Positions 7,842 through 17,300 of a stretch of DNA of 37,012 nucleotides are shown one piece after another. Numbering within the stretch: position 1 is the first letter of the stretch; every line of letters begins with the position of its first letter. Below the pieces are notes generated by a model. It made no database searches, was not told the DNA's origin, and was given only the letters and a program-made list of their open reading frames with translations. A program made the translations under genes and the position numbers. This DNA comes from Sphingomonas sp. (lineage in GTDB: Bacteria; Pseudomonadota; Alphaproteobacteria; Sphingomonadales; Sphingomonadaceae), in contig NZ_JANYGG010000025.1 of NCBI RefSeq assembly GCF_025362505.1, positions 1-37,012 on the forward strand. Direction: 5' to 3'.

Positions 7842-8812
7842 GGATAAGCCTTGGCGAAGGCAGCGGCGGCGCCGAGCAGGCCGGGCTGCGGGTGGGTGAT
7901 GAGCTTGACCGGCATCGCTTCCATGCGCCGCTCGAAGCGGCCCTTGGCAACGAAGCGGGTCTCGAATCCCGAACGCGGCAGATGGTCGCGCAGGCGCAGC
8001 CCGAGGCCGCCGGCTATAACCACCGCATTGGCGCCGTGAGCGAGCGCAAGATCGCCAGCGACCGCGCCGAGGATCAGGCAGAACCGGTCGAGCGCGGCGG
8101 CGGCGAGGCTGTCGCTGCCGTCGAGCGCGGCGGCCCATAGCGCCTTGTCGTCGCGCGGGATGACCGGCTGGCCCTCGATCGCGGCGAGCGCGGTGTGGAT
8201 GTTGACGAGCCCGCTGCCGCACGTCAGCCGCTCGACCGACACGCGGCGGAAACTCTTGCGCAAATGGACGAGGATGCGGTCCTCGAGCCCGTCGAGCGGG
8301 GCGAAGTCGATATGGCCGCCCTCGGTCTCGATGACCTCGGCGTTGCCGTCACGCCGCAGCAGCGCGGCGACACCGAGCCCGGTGCCCGGACCGACGACGG
8401 TCGTGATGCCGTGCGCCGGGAGCGCGGTGTCGGGGCCCCAAAGATGAATGAAATCATGCTCGCCGAGTTCAGCCACGGCATGGGCGACCGCGCCGAAATC
8501 GTTGACGATGACGTGGCGTTCGACACCGAGCTTCTCGGACATCAGCGCGGGGCGGATGACCCACGGGTTGTTGGTCAGCTTGAGCAGCTCGCCGCCGACC
8601 GGGCCGGCGAACGCCATGCCGAGTTCGCGCGGCAAATCGCCGCCGCCGCCTTGCGTGGCGAAATCCTGCCACGCCGTCTGGAAACTGGCATATTCGGCGG
8701 TCTTGAGCGTGACCGGGTCGTGGAGCTTGAGCACGCGCCCGGCGTCGATCTCGGCGAGAGCGAAGCGGGCGTGGGTGCCGCCGATGTCGGCGACGGCGAT
8801 GGTGCGGCTCAT
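7838..8812 (-). CDS. glk: Glucokinase
   Basis: This 324-residue enzyme phosphorylates intracellular glucose to glucose 6-phosphate with ATP. It belongs to the E. coli Glk type rather than the ROK type: [16 protein letters not shown] near the N-terminus is the phosphate-binding motif, [11 protein letters not shown] holds the catalytic Asp, and [25 protein letters not shown] and [12 protein letters not shown] follow in the usual order. The ATG (8812-8810) overlaps the edd stop as ATGA. Position between edd and eda, and with alpha-glucosidases in the same transcription unit, points to glucose from oligosaccharide hydrolysis as its substrate. Confidence 0.96.
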   Translation of the reverse strand: MSRTIAVADIGGTHARFALAEIDAGRVLKLHDPVTLKTAEYASFQTAWQDFATQGGGGDLPRELGMAFAGPVGGELLKLTNNPWVIRPALMSEKLGVERHVIVNDFGAVAHAVAELGEHDFIHLWGPDTALPAHGITTVVGPGTGLGVAALLRRDGNAEVIETEGGHIDFAPLDGLEDRILVHLRKSFRRVSVERLTCGSGLVNIHTALAAIEGQPVIPRDDKALWAAALDGSDSLAAAALDRFCLILGAVAGDLALAHGANAVVIAGGLGLRLRDHLPRSGFETRFVAKGRFERRMEAMPVKLITHPQPGLLGAAAAFAKAYP

Positions 8813-10644
8813 ACCGGCACGACCTTCGCGCCGAGCTCGGCCTCGGCCTCCATCGCGGCAAGCATGGCCGAGGCGCCGCGCTCGGCGGTGTCGCAAGCAC
8901 CGCGCATCAGCGCGAACAGCTCGCGCCCGGTGCCCAGCGGGAATGGCGGAGCGGTCGCAGGGGTGCGACTGGCGAGGTCGAGGCCGACCGCCTCGACCAC
9001 GCCCTCGTCGGCGCTGAGGCGGATACGGTCACCGTCGCGAACGCGCGCGAGCGGACCGCCGCCGAGCGCTTCGGGCGAGCAGTGGATTGCGGCGGGGACC
9101 TTGCCGCTCGCTCCCGACATGCGCCCGTCGGTGAGCAACGCGACGCGGAAGCCGCGGTCCTGGAGCACGCCCAGTGCCGGGGTCAGCTTGTGCAATTCGG
9201 GCATGCCGTTGATGCGCGGGCCCTGGAAGCGGACGACGACGATCACGTCGCGATCGAGCTCACCCGCCTGGAACGCGGCGAGGACCGAACCCTGGTCGTG
9301 AAATACCCGGGCCTCGGCCTCGATCGTCCACCGCGAAGGATCGACCGCGCTGGTCTTGATCACCGCGCGGCCAAGGTTGCCCTGGAGCAGGCGCATGCCG
9401 CCGTCGGGCATGAACGGCGCGGCGACCGGGCGGAGCATGGTGTCGTCGCTGCTGTCGCCGACATCGTGCCAGGCGAGCGCATCGCCGTCGAGCGCGGGCA
9501 TCGCACCATGTTCGGCTATCGTGTCGCCGCCTGCGGTCATGACGTCGCCATGGAGCAACCCGGCGCCGAGCAGCTCGCGCGTCACATAGGCGATCCCGCC
9601 AGCGCGGTGGAAGTCGTTCACGTCGCCCGAACCGTTGGGATAGATGCGCGCGATCAGCGGGACGGCGGCGGAGAGCGCGTCGAGGTCTTCCCAGTCGATG
9701 ATGATCCCGGCGGCGCGGGCGATCGCGGGGAGGTGGATGGCGTGGTTGGTCGAGCCCCCGGTGGCGAGCAGCCCGACCGCGGCGTTGACGATCGCGCGCT
9801 CGTCGACGCAATGGCCGAGCGGGCGCTGCGACCCCTTGGCGAGGTCGGCGAGGCGGTGGACCGCGCGGCGGGTCAGCGCGGTGCGCAGCGGGGTGTTGGG
9901 GGCGATGAACGCCGCGCCGGGGATGTGGAGCCCCATCAGCTCCATCATCATCTGGTTCGAATTGGCAGTGCCGTAGAAGGTGCAGGTGCCGGGCGCATGA
10001 TAGCTCGCCGCCTCGCTCGCAAGGAGCTCTTCGCGGCCGACCTTGCCTTCGGCGAACAGCTGGCGGACGCGCTGTTTCTCCTTGTTGGGGATGCCGGTCG
10101 GCATCGGCCCGGAGGGAATCAGCAGCGCGGGGAGGTGGCCAAAGCGGAGCGCGCCGATCAGCAGCCCGGGGACGATCTTGTCGCAGATGCCGAGCATCGC
10201 CACCGCATCGAACATGCCATGCGACAGCGCGACCGCGGTGCCGAGGGCGATCGTGTCGCGGCTGAACAGCGACAGGTCCATCCCGTCCTGGCCTTGCGTG
10301 ACCCCGTCGCACATCGCCGGGACGCCGCCGGCGACCTGCGCGGTGGCGCCGACCTCGCGCGCGAAGATCTTTATCTGCTCGGGGTAGCGGTTATAGGGTT
10401 GGTGGGCCGAGAGCATGTCATTGTAGGCGGTGACGATGCCGATGTTGGGGCCCGAGATCGCGCGGATTGCAGGCTTGTCCTCGCCCGATGCGGCAAAGCC
10501 ATGCGCGAAATTGCCGCACGACAGGCGCGGGCGGCGGATCCCGCGGTCAGCCTCGATCGCGATCAGGTCGAGATAGCGACGGCGCGACGACGCCGAACGC
10601 TCGACGATCCGGTCAGTGACTGCGGCAATGCGCGGGTCAATCAT
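8809..10644 (-). CDS. edd: 6-Phosphogluconate dehydratase
   Basis: This 611-residue iron-sulfur dehydratase of the IlvD/Edd family converts 6-phosphogluconate to KDPG, the first committed Entner-Doudoroff step. Typical features are [55 protein letters not shown] and [18 protein letters not shown]; the cysteines in AMCDG, GICDK and GTCTFYG are the expected cluster ligands. The length is normal. The ATG at 10644 overlaps the end of zwf by 8 bases. The order zwf-edd-glk is the one known from Zymomonas. Confidence 0.97.
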   Translation of the reverse strand: MIDPRIAAVTDRIVERSASSRRRYLDLIAIEADRGIRRPRLSCGNFAHGFAASGEDKPAIRAISGPNIGIVTAYNDMLSAHQPYNRYPEQIKIFAREVGATAQVAGGVPAMCDGVTQGQDGMDLSLFSRDTIALGTAVALSHGMFDAVAMLGICDKIVPGLLIGALRFGHLPALLIPSGPMPTGIPNKEKQRVRQLFAEGKVGREELLASEAASYHAPGTCTFYGTANSNQMMMELMGLHIPGAAFIAPNTPLRTALTRRAVHRLADLAKGSQRPLGHCVDERAIVNAAVGLLATGGSTNHAIHLPAIARAAGIIIDWEDLDALSAAVPLIARIYPNGSGDVNDFHRAGGIAYVTRELLGAGLLHGDVMTAGGDTIAEHGAMPALDGDALAWHDVGDSSDDTMLRPVAAPFMPDGGMRLLQGNLGRAVIKTSAVDPSRWTIEAEARVFHDQGSVLAAFQAGELDRDVIVVVRFQGPRINGMPELHKLTPALGVLQDRGFRVALLTDGRMSGASGKVPAAIHCSPEALGGGPLARVRDGDRIRLSADEGVVEAVGLDLASRTPATAPPFPLGTGRELFALMRGACDTAERGASAMLAAMEAEAELGAKVVPV

Positions 10645-12094
10645 TCCAGCTCACTCCGTTGCGCTCGGCGAGCGCGATCGCGGCGGACGGTCCCCAATTA
10701 CCGGCCGCGTAGGGTTTGGGCGTCATCCCCGCCGCCGCCCATGCGGCGCGGACCCCGTCGATCCACTGCCATTGCGCCTCGACCTCATCGCGGCGGACGA
10801 ACAGCGTCGGCTCGCCTTCGATGAGGTCGAGCAGCAGCCGCTCATAGGCTATGCGACGGCGCGTGTCGCTGAATGCGTCGTCGCGGCCGATGGCGAGACG
10901 GACCTCGCGCAGCTCGACCCCGCCGCGGTCGAGCCCGGGGACCTTGGCCATCAGCGACAGCTCGATGTTTTCGTCGGGCTGGATCGCGATCAGCAATTTG
11001 TTGGGCGATGCGGTCGCGCCGCGCGAGTGGAACATCGAGTGCGGGACGCATTTGAACTGGATGATGATTTCGGTCCGCCGGTCGGGCAGCCGCTTGCCGG
11101 TGCGGAGGTAGAATGGCACCCCCGCCCAACGCCAATTGTCGACGAAAGTTTGTAGCGCAACAAATGTTTCGGTCGTCGAAGAACGCCCCAGTTCCTCGGC
11201 ATAGGCCGAGACCGGCTGGCCACCGACCGCGCCGGCGCCATATTGGCCGATGACCACCCGGCTGGCGATGTTGGCAGCGGTGACCGGGCGCAGCGAGCGA
11301 AGCACCTTGACCTTTTCATCGCGTACGGCGGTCGCGTCGAAGCTCGCCGGCGGCTCCATCGCAACCAGCGCAAGCAGTTGCAGCATATGGTTCTGGACCA
11401 TGTCGCGCAGCGCGCCGGTACCGTCGTAATAGTCGCCGCGTCCCTCCAGCCCAATCTCCTCGCTGACGGTAATCTGGACATGGTCGATCGAGGCGCTGGT
11501 CCACAGCGGCTCGAACATCACATTGGCGAAGCGCAGCGCGAGGAGGTTCTGGACCGTCTCCTTGCCGAGATAATGGTCGATGCGGAAGGTCTGCTTCTCG
11601 CTGAACGCGGCGGCGACGGCGTCGTTGATCGCGCGGCTCGAGGCGAGGTCCGAGCCGAGCGGCTTTTCGAGCGCGAGGCGGACTTCGGGCCCGGTGAGGC
11701 CGGCGGCGGCGAGGCCGTCGATGGTTGCCTTGAACAAGGACGGCGCGGTCGAGAGGAAGATGGCGACTCCGCCCGACGTGTCGCCGACGACCTCGGCGAG
11801 GCGGTGGAAGCCGGCGGTGTCGGTGGCGTCGAGCGGGACATAATGCACCCGTTCGAGGAAGCGTGCCGCGCGGACCTCGTCGAACAGAGTCTCGGGAACA
11901 TGGTCGCGCACGGCGACCAGCGCCTGCTCGCGGAACGTCGCATCGTCCTGCTTGCTGCGCGCGGTGCCGATGATCCGCAACCCCGCGGGGAGCAGCCCGT
12001 CGCAATCCAGCCCGTAGAGCGACGGCAGCAGCATGCGCGCGGCAAGGTCGCCGGTCGCGCCGAACAGGATCAGGGTGGAAACCGTATCGCTCAT
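10637..12094 (-). CDS. zwf: Glucose-6-phosphate 1-dehydrogenase
   Basis: This 485-residue enzyme oxidises glucose 6-phosphate to 6-phosphogluconolactone and feeds the Entner-Doudoroff route. The Rossmann motif is [17 protein letters not shown] (about 11-27), EKPLGSD is near 143-149 and the active-site signature [13 protein letters not shown] is near 171-183. It lies 16 bases downstream of a halogenase gene and overlaps edd. A 6-phosphogluconolactonase gene, often found beside zwf, is not in the window. Confidence 0.97.
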   Translation of the reverse strand: MSDTVSTLILFGATGDLAARMLLPSLYGLDCDGLLPAGLRIIGTARSKQDDATFREQALVAVRDHVPETLFDEVRAARFLERVHYVPLDATDTAGFHRLAEVVGDTSGGVAIFLSTAPSLFKATIDGLAAAGLTGPEVRLALEKPLGSDLASSRAINDAVAAAFSEKQTFRIDHYLGKETVQNLLALRFANVMFEPLWTSASIDHVQITVSEEIGLEGRGDYYDGTGALRDMVQNHMLQLLALVAMEPPASFDATAVRDEKVKVLRSLRPVTAANIASRVVIGQYGAGAVGGQPVSAYAEELGRSSTTETFVALQTFVDNWRWAGVPFYLRTGKRLPDRRTEIIIQFKCVPHSMFHSRGATASPNKLLIAIQPDENIELSLMAKVPGLDRGGVELREVRLAIGRDDAFSDTRRRIAYERLLLDLIEGEPTLFVRRDEVEAQWQWIDGVRAAWAAAGMTPKPYAAGNWGPSAAIALAERNGVSWND

Positions 12095-12110
12095 AGTCGT
12101 CTACTGCCTC

Positions 12111-13616
12111 TCAGGCGTTCGCCGACAGTCGCGCCAGCGCGTCACGGTGCGGCGAATAATTGCTCGCGCACCCCGTAACGAATTTGTCGACGCGGTCCAT
12201 GTCTACCTGTGCGGCCGCGCCGGTCGCCGGCTGGAGTGTGGCGGGATAATTGCCGTAGCCGCCGAGCAGGCAGTGCCAGCTGATCGCGGTGTAAATGTCG
12301 TCGATCCCCTGTCGCGCGACTTCCTCCTCGACGTTTGCACCGGTGAACCAGGCGCTGAACAGTCCCTTGAGGCTGTCGGACAAATGGTCGTGGCCGGTCG
12401 CGTCACGCCAATAGTCGGTGTCGGCACGATTGGCGGCGCGGTAGTGGCAGACGAGATAATCGCGAATGCCTTCGTAGCGGCGGGCGATGGCGGCGTTGAA
12501 CGCCTCGCGGGTCGCCGGCATGTCGGGCTCGGCGTCGATGGTGCGGACGAACCGTTCGACGGTGGCGAGGACGACGTGGAGCGCGGTCGCCTCGAGCGGC
12601 TCGACGAAGCCCTGGGCGAGGCCGATCGCGAGGCAATTGCGCACCCAACTGCGCTCGACCCGCCCGACACGCATCTTGAGGTGGCGGACTTCGCTGTCGC
12701 CGGGGAGGCCGAGGTGGGTCAGCATTTCGGCGGCGGCGGCGCCCGGATCGATGTAGCGCGACGAATAGACATAGCCATTGCCGGCGCGGTTGGTCAGCGG
12801 GATGTGCCACGCCCAGCCGGCCCCGAGCGCGGTCGCACGGGTGCTCACGCCGGGGCCTTCAGACGCGATCGGGGTCGGGGTGACGACCGCGCTGTCGTTG
12901 AACAGGTTGGCGGCGAAGGGCAGGTGCGGCTCACGAAGCGCGCCTTCGATGATCACCGCGCGAAAGCCGCTGGCGTCGACGAACAGGTCTGCGCCGAAGC
13001 GGCGGCCATCGTCGGTGACGAGCGCCTCGATGTCGCCCCGGGCGGTCAGCGCGACCTCGGCGATTGTCGCGTCGAGGTTGGTCACGCCGCGGCTCGTCGC
13101 AACCTCGCGCAGGTAAGCGCCGACGAGGTGCGCGTCGAAATGATAGCCGTAGCTGGTGAAAAAAGGGAAATTTGCCGGGGTCAGCGGCGCGAGGTGATCG
13201 CGCGCGAGCAAGGCGGGGACGTAGAAGCGGTCGGGGTGCGCGACGACGTCATGGCCGTTGCGGCGGGCGTATGCGTTGAAGATGAACTGCGGGGTGGTGT
13301 GGCCATCGAGCTCGGTTGGGAAAGGGTGGAAATAGCGCTCGAACCCGGGGCGGTCGGACCAGCCTTCGAACGCGATCCCGGTCTTGTAGGTGGCGTTGCA
13401 GCGCGGCATCCATTCGGCTTCGGCGATCCCGAGATCGTCGAAAAAGGCCTTGAGTTGCGGGGTCGATCCCTCCCCTACCCCAATGATGCCGATATCGCTC
13501 GATTCGATCAGCGTGACCTTGGTCCCGTTCGGCCCCCAATGATGCTGGAACAGGCAAGCCGCCATCCACCCGGCGGTTCCCCCGCCAAGGATGGTGATGG
13601 TCGCCGGCCGCTTCAT
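12111..13616 (-). CDS. Flavin-dependent tryptophan-halogenase-family protein (second in operon)
   Basis: This 501-residue protein of the PrnA-like family uses reduced FAD, oxygen and halide. It has the FAD motif ILGGGTAGWMAA (about 9-20), the halogenase signature WAWHIP, which suppresses mono-oxygenase behaviour, and a lysine at position 78 (NATYKTG) equivalent to the catalytic PrnA Lys79. The motif after the active-site loop reads FVEPLEATALH, with Ala where many tryptophan halogenases have Ser. The start MKRPATITILGGG is 10 bases after the GH97 stop. Family members beside TonB-dependent receptors and glycosidases are known in proteobacteria, but their role there is unclear and they need not act on tryptophan. 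No flavin reductase gene is seen. Native substrate unknown. Confidence 0.88.
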   Translation of the reverse strand: MKRPATITILGGGTAGWMAACLFQHHWGPNGTKVTLIESSDIGIIGVGEGSTPQLKAFFDDLGIAEAEWMPRCNATYKTGIAFEGWSDRPGFERYFHPFPTELDGHTTPQFIFNAYARRNGHDVVAHPDRFYVPALLARDHLAPLTPANFPFFTSYGYHFDAHLVGAYLREVATSRGVTNLDATIAEVALTARGDIEALVTDDGRRFGADLFVDASGFRAVIIEGALREPHLPFAANLFNDSAVVTPTPIASEGPGVSTRATALGAGWAWHIPLTNRAGNGYVYSSRYIDPGAAAAEMLTHLGLPGDSEVRHLKMRVGRVERSWVRNCLAIGLAQGFVEPLEATALHVVLATVERFVRTIDAEPDMPATREAFNAAIARRYEGIRDYLVCHYRAANRADTDYWRDATGHDHLSDSLKGLFSAWFTGANVEEEVARQGIDDIYTAISWHCLLGGYGNYPATLQPATGAAAQVDMDRVDKFVTGCASNYSPHRDALARLSANA

Positions 13617-13626
13617 CGACGGCGCT

Positions 13627-15663
13627 TCATCTTCCCAGCGATACGAACCGCACCGCCGCGCCCCCGCCCGGCGCGATGCGCAGCGCAAGGCGGTCGGCGG
13701 CGGTAACCCGGCGCTGCTCGATGACGATGCTGCGCGGGTTGGTGCGATAGTCGGCGGTGTCGCCGTCGCGGTAGATTTCGGCGCGCCAGTGGCCCTTGCC
13801 GAGGAAGCTCAGCGGCACGTCAAAGCGGCGCTCAGCCTCGTCGCCGACCGCGCCGACGAACCATTCGTTCTTGCCGCGGGTCTTGCGCGCGATGACCGCC
13901 AGATCGCCGACCTCGCCCGCCAGTACCTTGGTATCGTCCCAGTCGACCGCGACATCCTTGATAAACTGCAGCGGCCCCGGATTGGCGGCGTAATTTTCCG
14001 GCAGATCGGCGGCCATCTGGATCGGCGAATAGATCACGATGTAGAGCGCGAGCTGCTTGGCTAGCGTCGACAGGATCGGCGTATTGCCGCGCCCCATCAG
14101 GCTCAGCACGCCCGGGGTGAAATCCATCGGCCCGCCGAGCATCCGCGTGAACACCAGGTTCGCCTCATGCTCGGGCGGATTCTTGGGCACCCCCCACGCA
14201 TTATATTCCATCCCGCGCTGACCCTCGCGGCTGACCCAGTTGGGATAGGTCCGCCGGAGCCCGGTGTCCTTGATCGGCTCATGCGCGTCGATCGCGATGT
14301 GGCGTTTCGCCGCTTCCTCGACGACCTTCAAATGGTGCCGCACCATCACCTGGCCCTCGTGCCATTCGAAATGGATCTTGCCGTCGGCGCCCATCGCCTG
14401 CACTCCACCGGCATCGGATACATAGCCGGTCTTGATCGCGTCGACGCCCAGTTTCTGGAACATGTCGAACCCCGCGCCCATCCGCGGCTCGTACCACGCG
14501 ATATTGGCGCTGGTCTCGTTGTGGCCGATGAAGTGCACGCCCTTCTTCAGCCCATAGGCGACGACCCCCGGCAAGTCGAAATCGGGATAGGTTTCGGTGA
14601 AGCTGAAGGTGTCGCCGGTGGCGAACCAGTCGCCGTCCCAGCCCTTGTTCCACCCTTCGACCAGCAGCCCGGTGAAGCCGTTGGCCGCCGCGAAGTCGAT
14701 CATCTTCTTCGCATAAGCGGTGGTCGCGCCATGCTTCGCTCCCGACGACCAGCTTTGCGTGTCGAGGTGCATGCCCCACCAGATTCCGACATATTTGCGG
14801 GGGTGGACCCAGCTGACGTCGCCCAATTTGTTGGGCTCGTTGAGGTTCAATATCTCGGCATTGGCGGCATAAAGCGACGGCGCGTCGCCGGTGATCAGCA
14901 TCACCCGCCACGGTGTGACGAACGGCGTATCGCGGCTGACCTTGGGGCCGATCGACGAGGGCGTCAGCACAGCCTTCAGCAACCCGCCCTCGACCTTGGC
15001 GATATTCATCGCCGAATAGTCGACCAGCGCCGCCTCGTGGAACGCGATGTGCGTCCCGTCGGTCAGCCGGATCGTCAGCGGAGTCTGCGCGGTGCCGATG
15101 CTCGCGATCGGGGTGCGGTTGTAAGGATATTCCTCGCGGTTGCTTTCGAACGCCGGGTCCCACCATGCCTCACCGTCACCGACCACGCGGAACTGGGTCA
15201 GTTCCTCGGCGATGTTGGCGGTGGCGAGGTTCGGCTGACGGGGGAATTCAAAGCGGAACGCGACCGCATCGTCGAACAGGCGCGCGACGACCCGCATCCG
15301 ACGGTGGAGCTTGCTACCCTCCTCGAACGTCGCGGAAAGCTCGTTGTAATGGTTGCGGACGCGGCGCCACTCGCCCCACGGCTGCTCCCAGCTCTCGTCG
15401 ACGGACCGCGAGACCTGGTCGACCAGCGTGAAGTGGCGCAGCATCTGCGGCGCGTCGGTGAACAGGAAACCGAGCTGCGAATTGCCGATCAGCGGCTTCC
15501 CCGCTCGGGTAACCGAGTAGTTGATGCGGCCCTCGCCGTTGGTCGTGAGCGCGAGCGCGAGGGTCCCGTCGGGCGAGGTCGCCCGAATTACCGTGTCGGC
15601 CAGCGCCGGCGCCGGGAGCAATGCGGCGAGCGCGAGGAGCAGCTTCGTAACGAACCGCATCAT
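13627..15663 (-). CDS. GH97 glycoside hydrolase (SusB-like alpha-glucosidase)
   Basis: This 678-residue secreted enzyme starts with a signal peptide (MMRFVTKLLLALAALLPAPALA). The N-terminal beta-sandwich contains SPDGTLALALTTNGEGRINY and the barrel contains VGIWWGMHLDTQSW, EGWNKGWDGDW, GYVSDAGG, AIDAHEPIKDTGLRRTYPN and REGQRGMEYNAW. The HE pair and the E in GMEYNAW match the catalytic glutamates of inverting SusB-type members, and the barrel segment reads KTGYVSD where retaining members carry a nucleophilic Asp (VDF), so an inverting alpha-glucosidase is likely. It would release glucose from maltooligosaccharides in the periplasm. The first ATG (15663) overlaps the upstream GH13 stop as ATGA, which selects it over the ATG three bases later. 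Confidence 0.9.
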   Translation of the reverse strand: MMRFVTKLLLALAALLPAPALADTVIRATSPDGTLALALTTNGEGRINYSVTRAGKPLIGNSQLGFLFTDAPQMLRHFTLVDQVSRSVDESWEQPWGEWRRVRNHYNELSATFEEGSKLHRRMRVVARLFDDAVAFRFEFPRQPNLATANIAEELTQFRVVGDGEAWWDPAFESNREEYPYNRTPIASIGTAQTPLTIRLTDGTHIAFHEAALVDYSAMNIAKVEGGLLKAVLTPSSIGPKVSRDTPFVTPWRVMLITGDAPSLYAANAEILNLNEPNKLGDVSWVHPRKYVGIWWGMHLDTQSWSSGAKHGATTAYAKKMIDFAAANGFTGLLVEGWNKGWDGDWFATGDTFSFTETYPDFDLPGVVAYGLKKGVHFIGHNETSANIAWYEPRMGAGFDMFQKLGVDAIKTGYVSDAGGVQAMGADGKIHFEWHEGQVMVRHHLKVVEEAAKRHIAIDAHEPIKDTGLRRTYPNWVSREGQRGMEYNAWGVPKNPPEHEANLVFTRMLGGPMDFTPGVLSLMGRGNTPILSTLAKQLALYIVIYSPIQMAADLPENYAANPGPLQFIKDVAVDWDDTKVLAGEVGDLAVIARKTRGKNEWFVGAVGDEAERRFDVPLSFLGKGHWRAEIYRDGDTADYRTNPRSIVIEQRRVTAADRLALRIAPGGGAAVRFVSLGR

Positions 15664-17300
15664 TCGATCTCCTCGATCACTGCCGCGTAGGGGCCAAGCT
15701 CACCCGTACCGATGTCGCCCGTGCCCGCGATGGTCCGCCCTCCCGCACTCCACGGGGTCGGCTCGGGCGACAGGTTAAAGCTGCAGCGCAGCCGTTCGTC
15801 GCCTTGGTGCCGCTCGAACTGGAGCAGTTGGTCGCCCGCTTCGATTACTTCCAGCGAGCCCCAGCGCAGCGCCGGCCGCTCGTTGCGCAGGTGCAAGGCC
15901 GCGCGGGTCGCGGCGAGCACCGAATGCGGATCTCCCTCCTGCCGGTCGACCGTCAGCGCGACATGCTCCGGCCCGACGGGGAGCCACGGCTGGCCGACGC
16001 TGAACCCGAAGTTCGGCGATGTCGCGCACCACGGCATCGGCGTCCGCACCCCGTCGCGGCTGAGCGTTTGCGGCCAGTTGGCGATCGCCTCGGGGTCCTG
16101 CAATTGATCGAACGGCACATCGACCTGGGTCAGGCCGAGCTCCTCGCCCTGGTAAAGGATGATCGTCCCGCGCATCGCCGCGAGCAGCAGCATCTTCATC
16201 CGCGCGAAGGCCAGACGATGCTCGGGCGCGGCCCAGCGCGACACCGCGCGCGGGGCATCGTGATTCTCGAATGCCCAGCTCGGCCAGCCTATTTCGGGAC
16301 CATCGGGCCACGAGGTGGCGGCCTTGGCGACTAGCGCCGGGGTCAGCCGCTCCGCATAGAGAAAATCGAAGCCATAGGCGCTGTTGAGCCGATGCGAGCC
16401 GCGCGTGAATTCGTGCATCTCGCGCAGCGCGAGCTCGCCGCCGACCTCGGCCAGCGCGAACGCCCCGGGATACTCATCGAACACCCCGCGCAGGCGTTCG
16501 AGGAATTTGACGATGTCCGGGTGCGACTGATTATGGAGATGGAGCTGGAAGTCGAACGGCCGGGTCCGCTTGCCGCCAGGCGGGGCGGGAGGGTTATCGC
16601 TCAGCGCCGGGTCGTGCATCGCGAAGTTGATCGCGTCGATGCGAAACCCGTCGACCCCGCGCTCGAGCCAGAAACGCGCGACGGCGAGCAGCGCGTCCTG
16701 AACCGCCGGATGATGAACGTTGAGGTCGGGCTGCTCGGTCAGGAAATTGTGGAAATAATATTGCCCGCGCCGCGCGTCCCACGTCCAGCTCGGCCCGCCG
16801 AACACCGACTGCCAGTTGTTGGGCGGCGAGCCGTCGGCCTTCGCATCGGCCCACACATACCAGTCGGCCTTGGGATTGGTCCGGTCGGCGCGGCTTGTCC
16901 CGAACCACGGATGTTCGTCCGACGTGTGCGAATAGACCTGGTCGATAATCAGCTTCAGCCCGAGTTCGTGGGCGCGCGCGACCATCGCGTCGAAATCGTC
17001 GAGCGTACCGAAAATCGGGTCGATCCCGCGGTAATCGGCGACGTCATAGCCGAAGTCGCGCTGCGGCGAGGTGAAGAAGGGCGACACCCACACGCAATCG
17101 ACCCCGAGGCTCGCGACATGGTCGAGGTGGGCGGTGATCCCGGCAAGGTCGCCGATGCCGTCGCCATTGCTGTCGGCAAAGCTGCGCGGATAAATCTGGT
17201 AGATCGCCGCGCCCTTCCACCACGGCGCCTGCAGGGCGGCCGACGGGGCCGCTACTGACTGATCGACGAGCGGCTCAACGTGCGACATGGCAAACTGCAT
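15660..17300 (-). CDS. GH13 alpha-glucosidase (oligo-1,6-glucosidase/GH13_23-like)
   Basis: This 546-residue alpha-amylase-superfamily hydrolase has no signal peptide, so it is probably cytoplasmic. It carries WWKGAAIYQIYPRSFADSNG, region I DQVYSHTSDEH, region II GFRIDAINF with nucleophile Asp222, region III ALAEVGGE with acid/base Glu285 and region IV FENHD with Asp348. QYYFHNFLTEQPDLN is common in exo-acting alpha-glucosidases that attack short maltooligosaccharides or sucrose-like sugars. The gene overlaps both neighbours: its 5' end overlaps the secreted GH13 gene and its stop overlaps the GH97 start. The ATG at 17288 (MSHVEPLV) is an alternative start; neither has a strong ribosome-binding site. 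Confidence 0.93.
   Translation of the reverse strand: MQFAMSHVEPLVDQSVAAPSAALQAPWWKGAAIYQIYPRSFADSNGDGIGDLAGITAHLDHVASLGVDCVWVSPFFTSPQRDFGYDVADYRGIDPIFGTLDDFDAMVARAHELGLKLIIDQVYSHTSDEHPWFGTSRADRTNPKADWYVWADAKADGSPPNNWQSVFGGPSWTWDARRGQYYFHNFLTEQPDLNVHHPAVQDALLAVARFWLERGVDGFRIDAINFAMHDPALSDNPPAPPGGKRTRPFDFQLHLHNQSHPDIVKFLERLRGVFDEYPGAFALAEVGGELALREMHEFTRGSHRLNSAYGFDFLYAERLTPALVAKAATSWPDGPEIGWPSWAFENHDAPRAVSRWAAPEHRLAFARMKMLLLAAMRGTIILYQGEELGLTQVDVPFDQLQDPEAIANWPQTLSRDGVRTPMPWCATSPNFGFSVGQPWLPVGPEHVALTVDRQEGDPHSVLAATRAALHLRNERPALRWGSLEVIEAGDQLLQFERHQGDERLRCSFNLSPEPTPWSAGGRTIAGTGDIGTGELGPYAAVIEEIE

Noticed and set aside
9082-10824. Long plus-strand open frame opposite edd
   Set aside because: It mirrors the well-supported edd gene, has no recognisable domains and is a usual artefact of GC-rich codon use.
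12033-13706. Long plus-strand open frame opposite the second halogenase
   Set aside because: It is the complement of a gene with clear FAD and halogenase motifs; the residue composition is typical of an antisense shadow.
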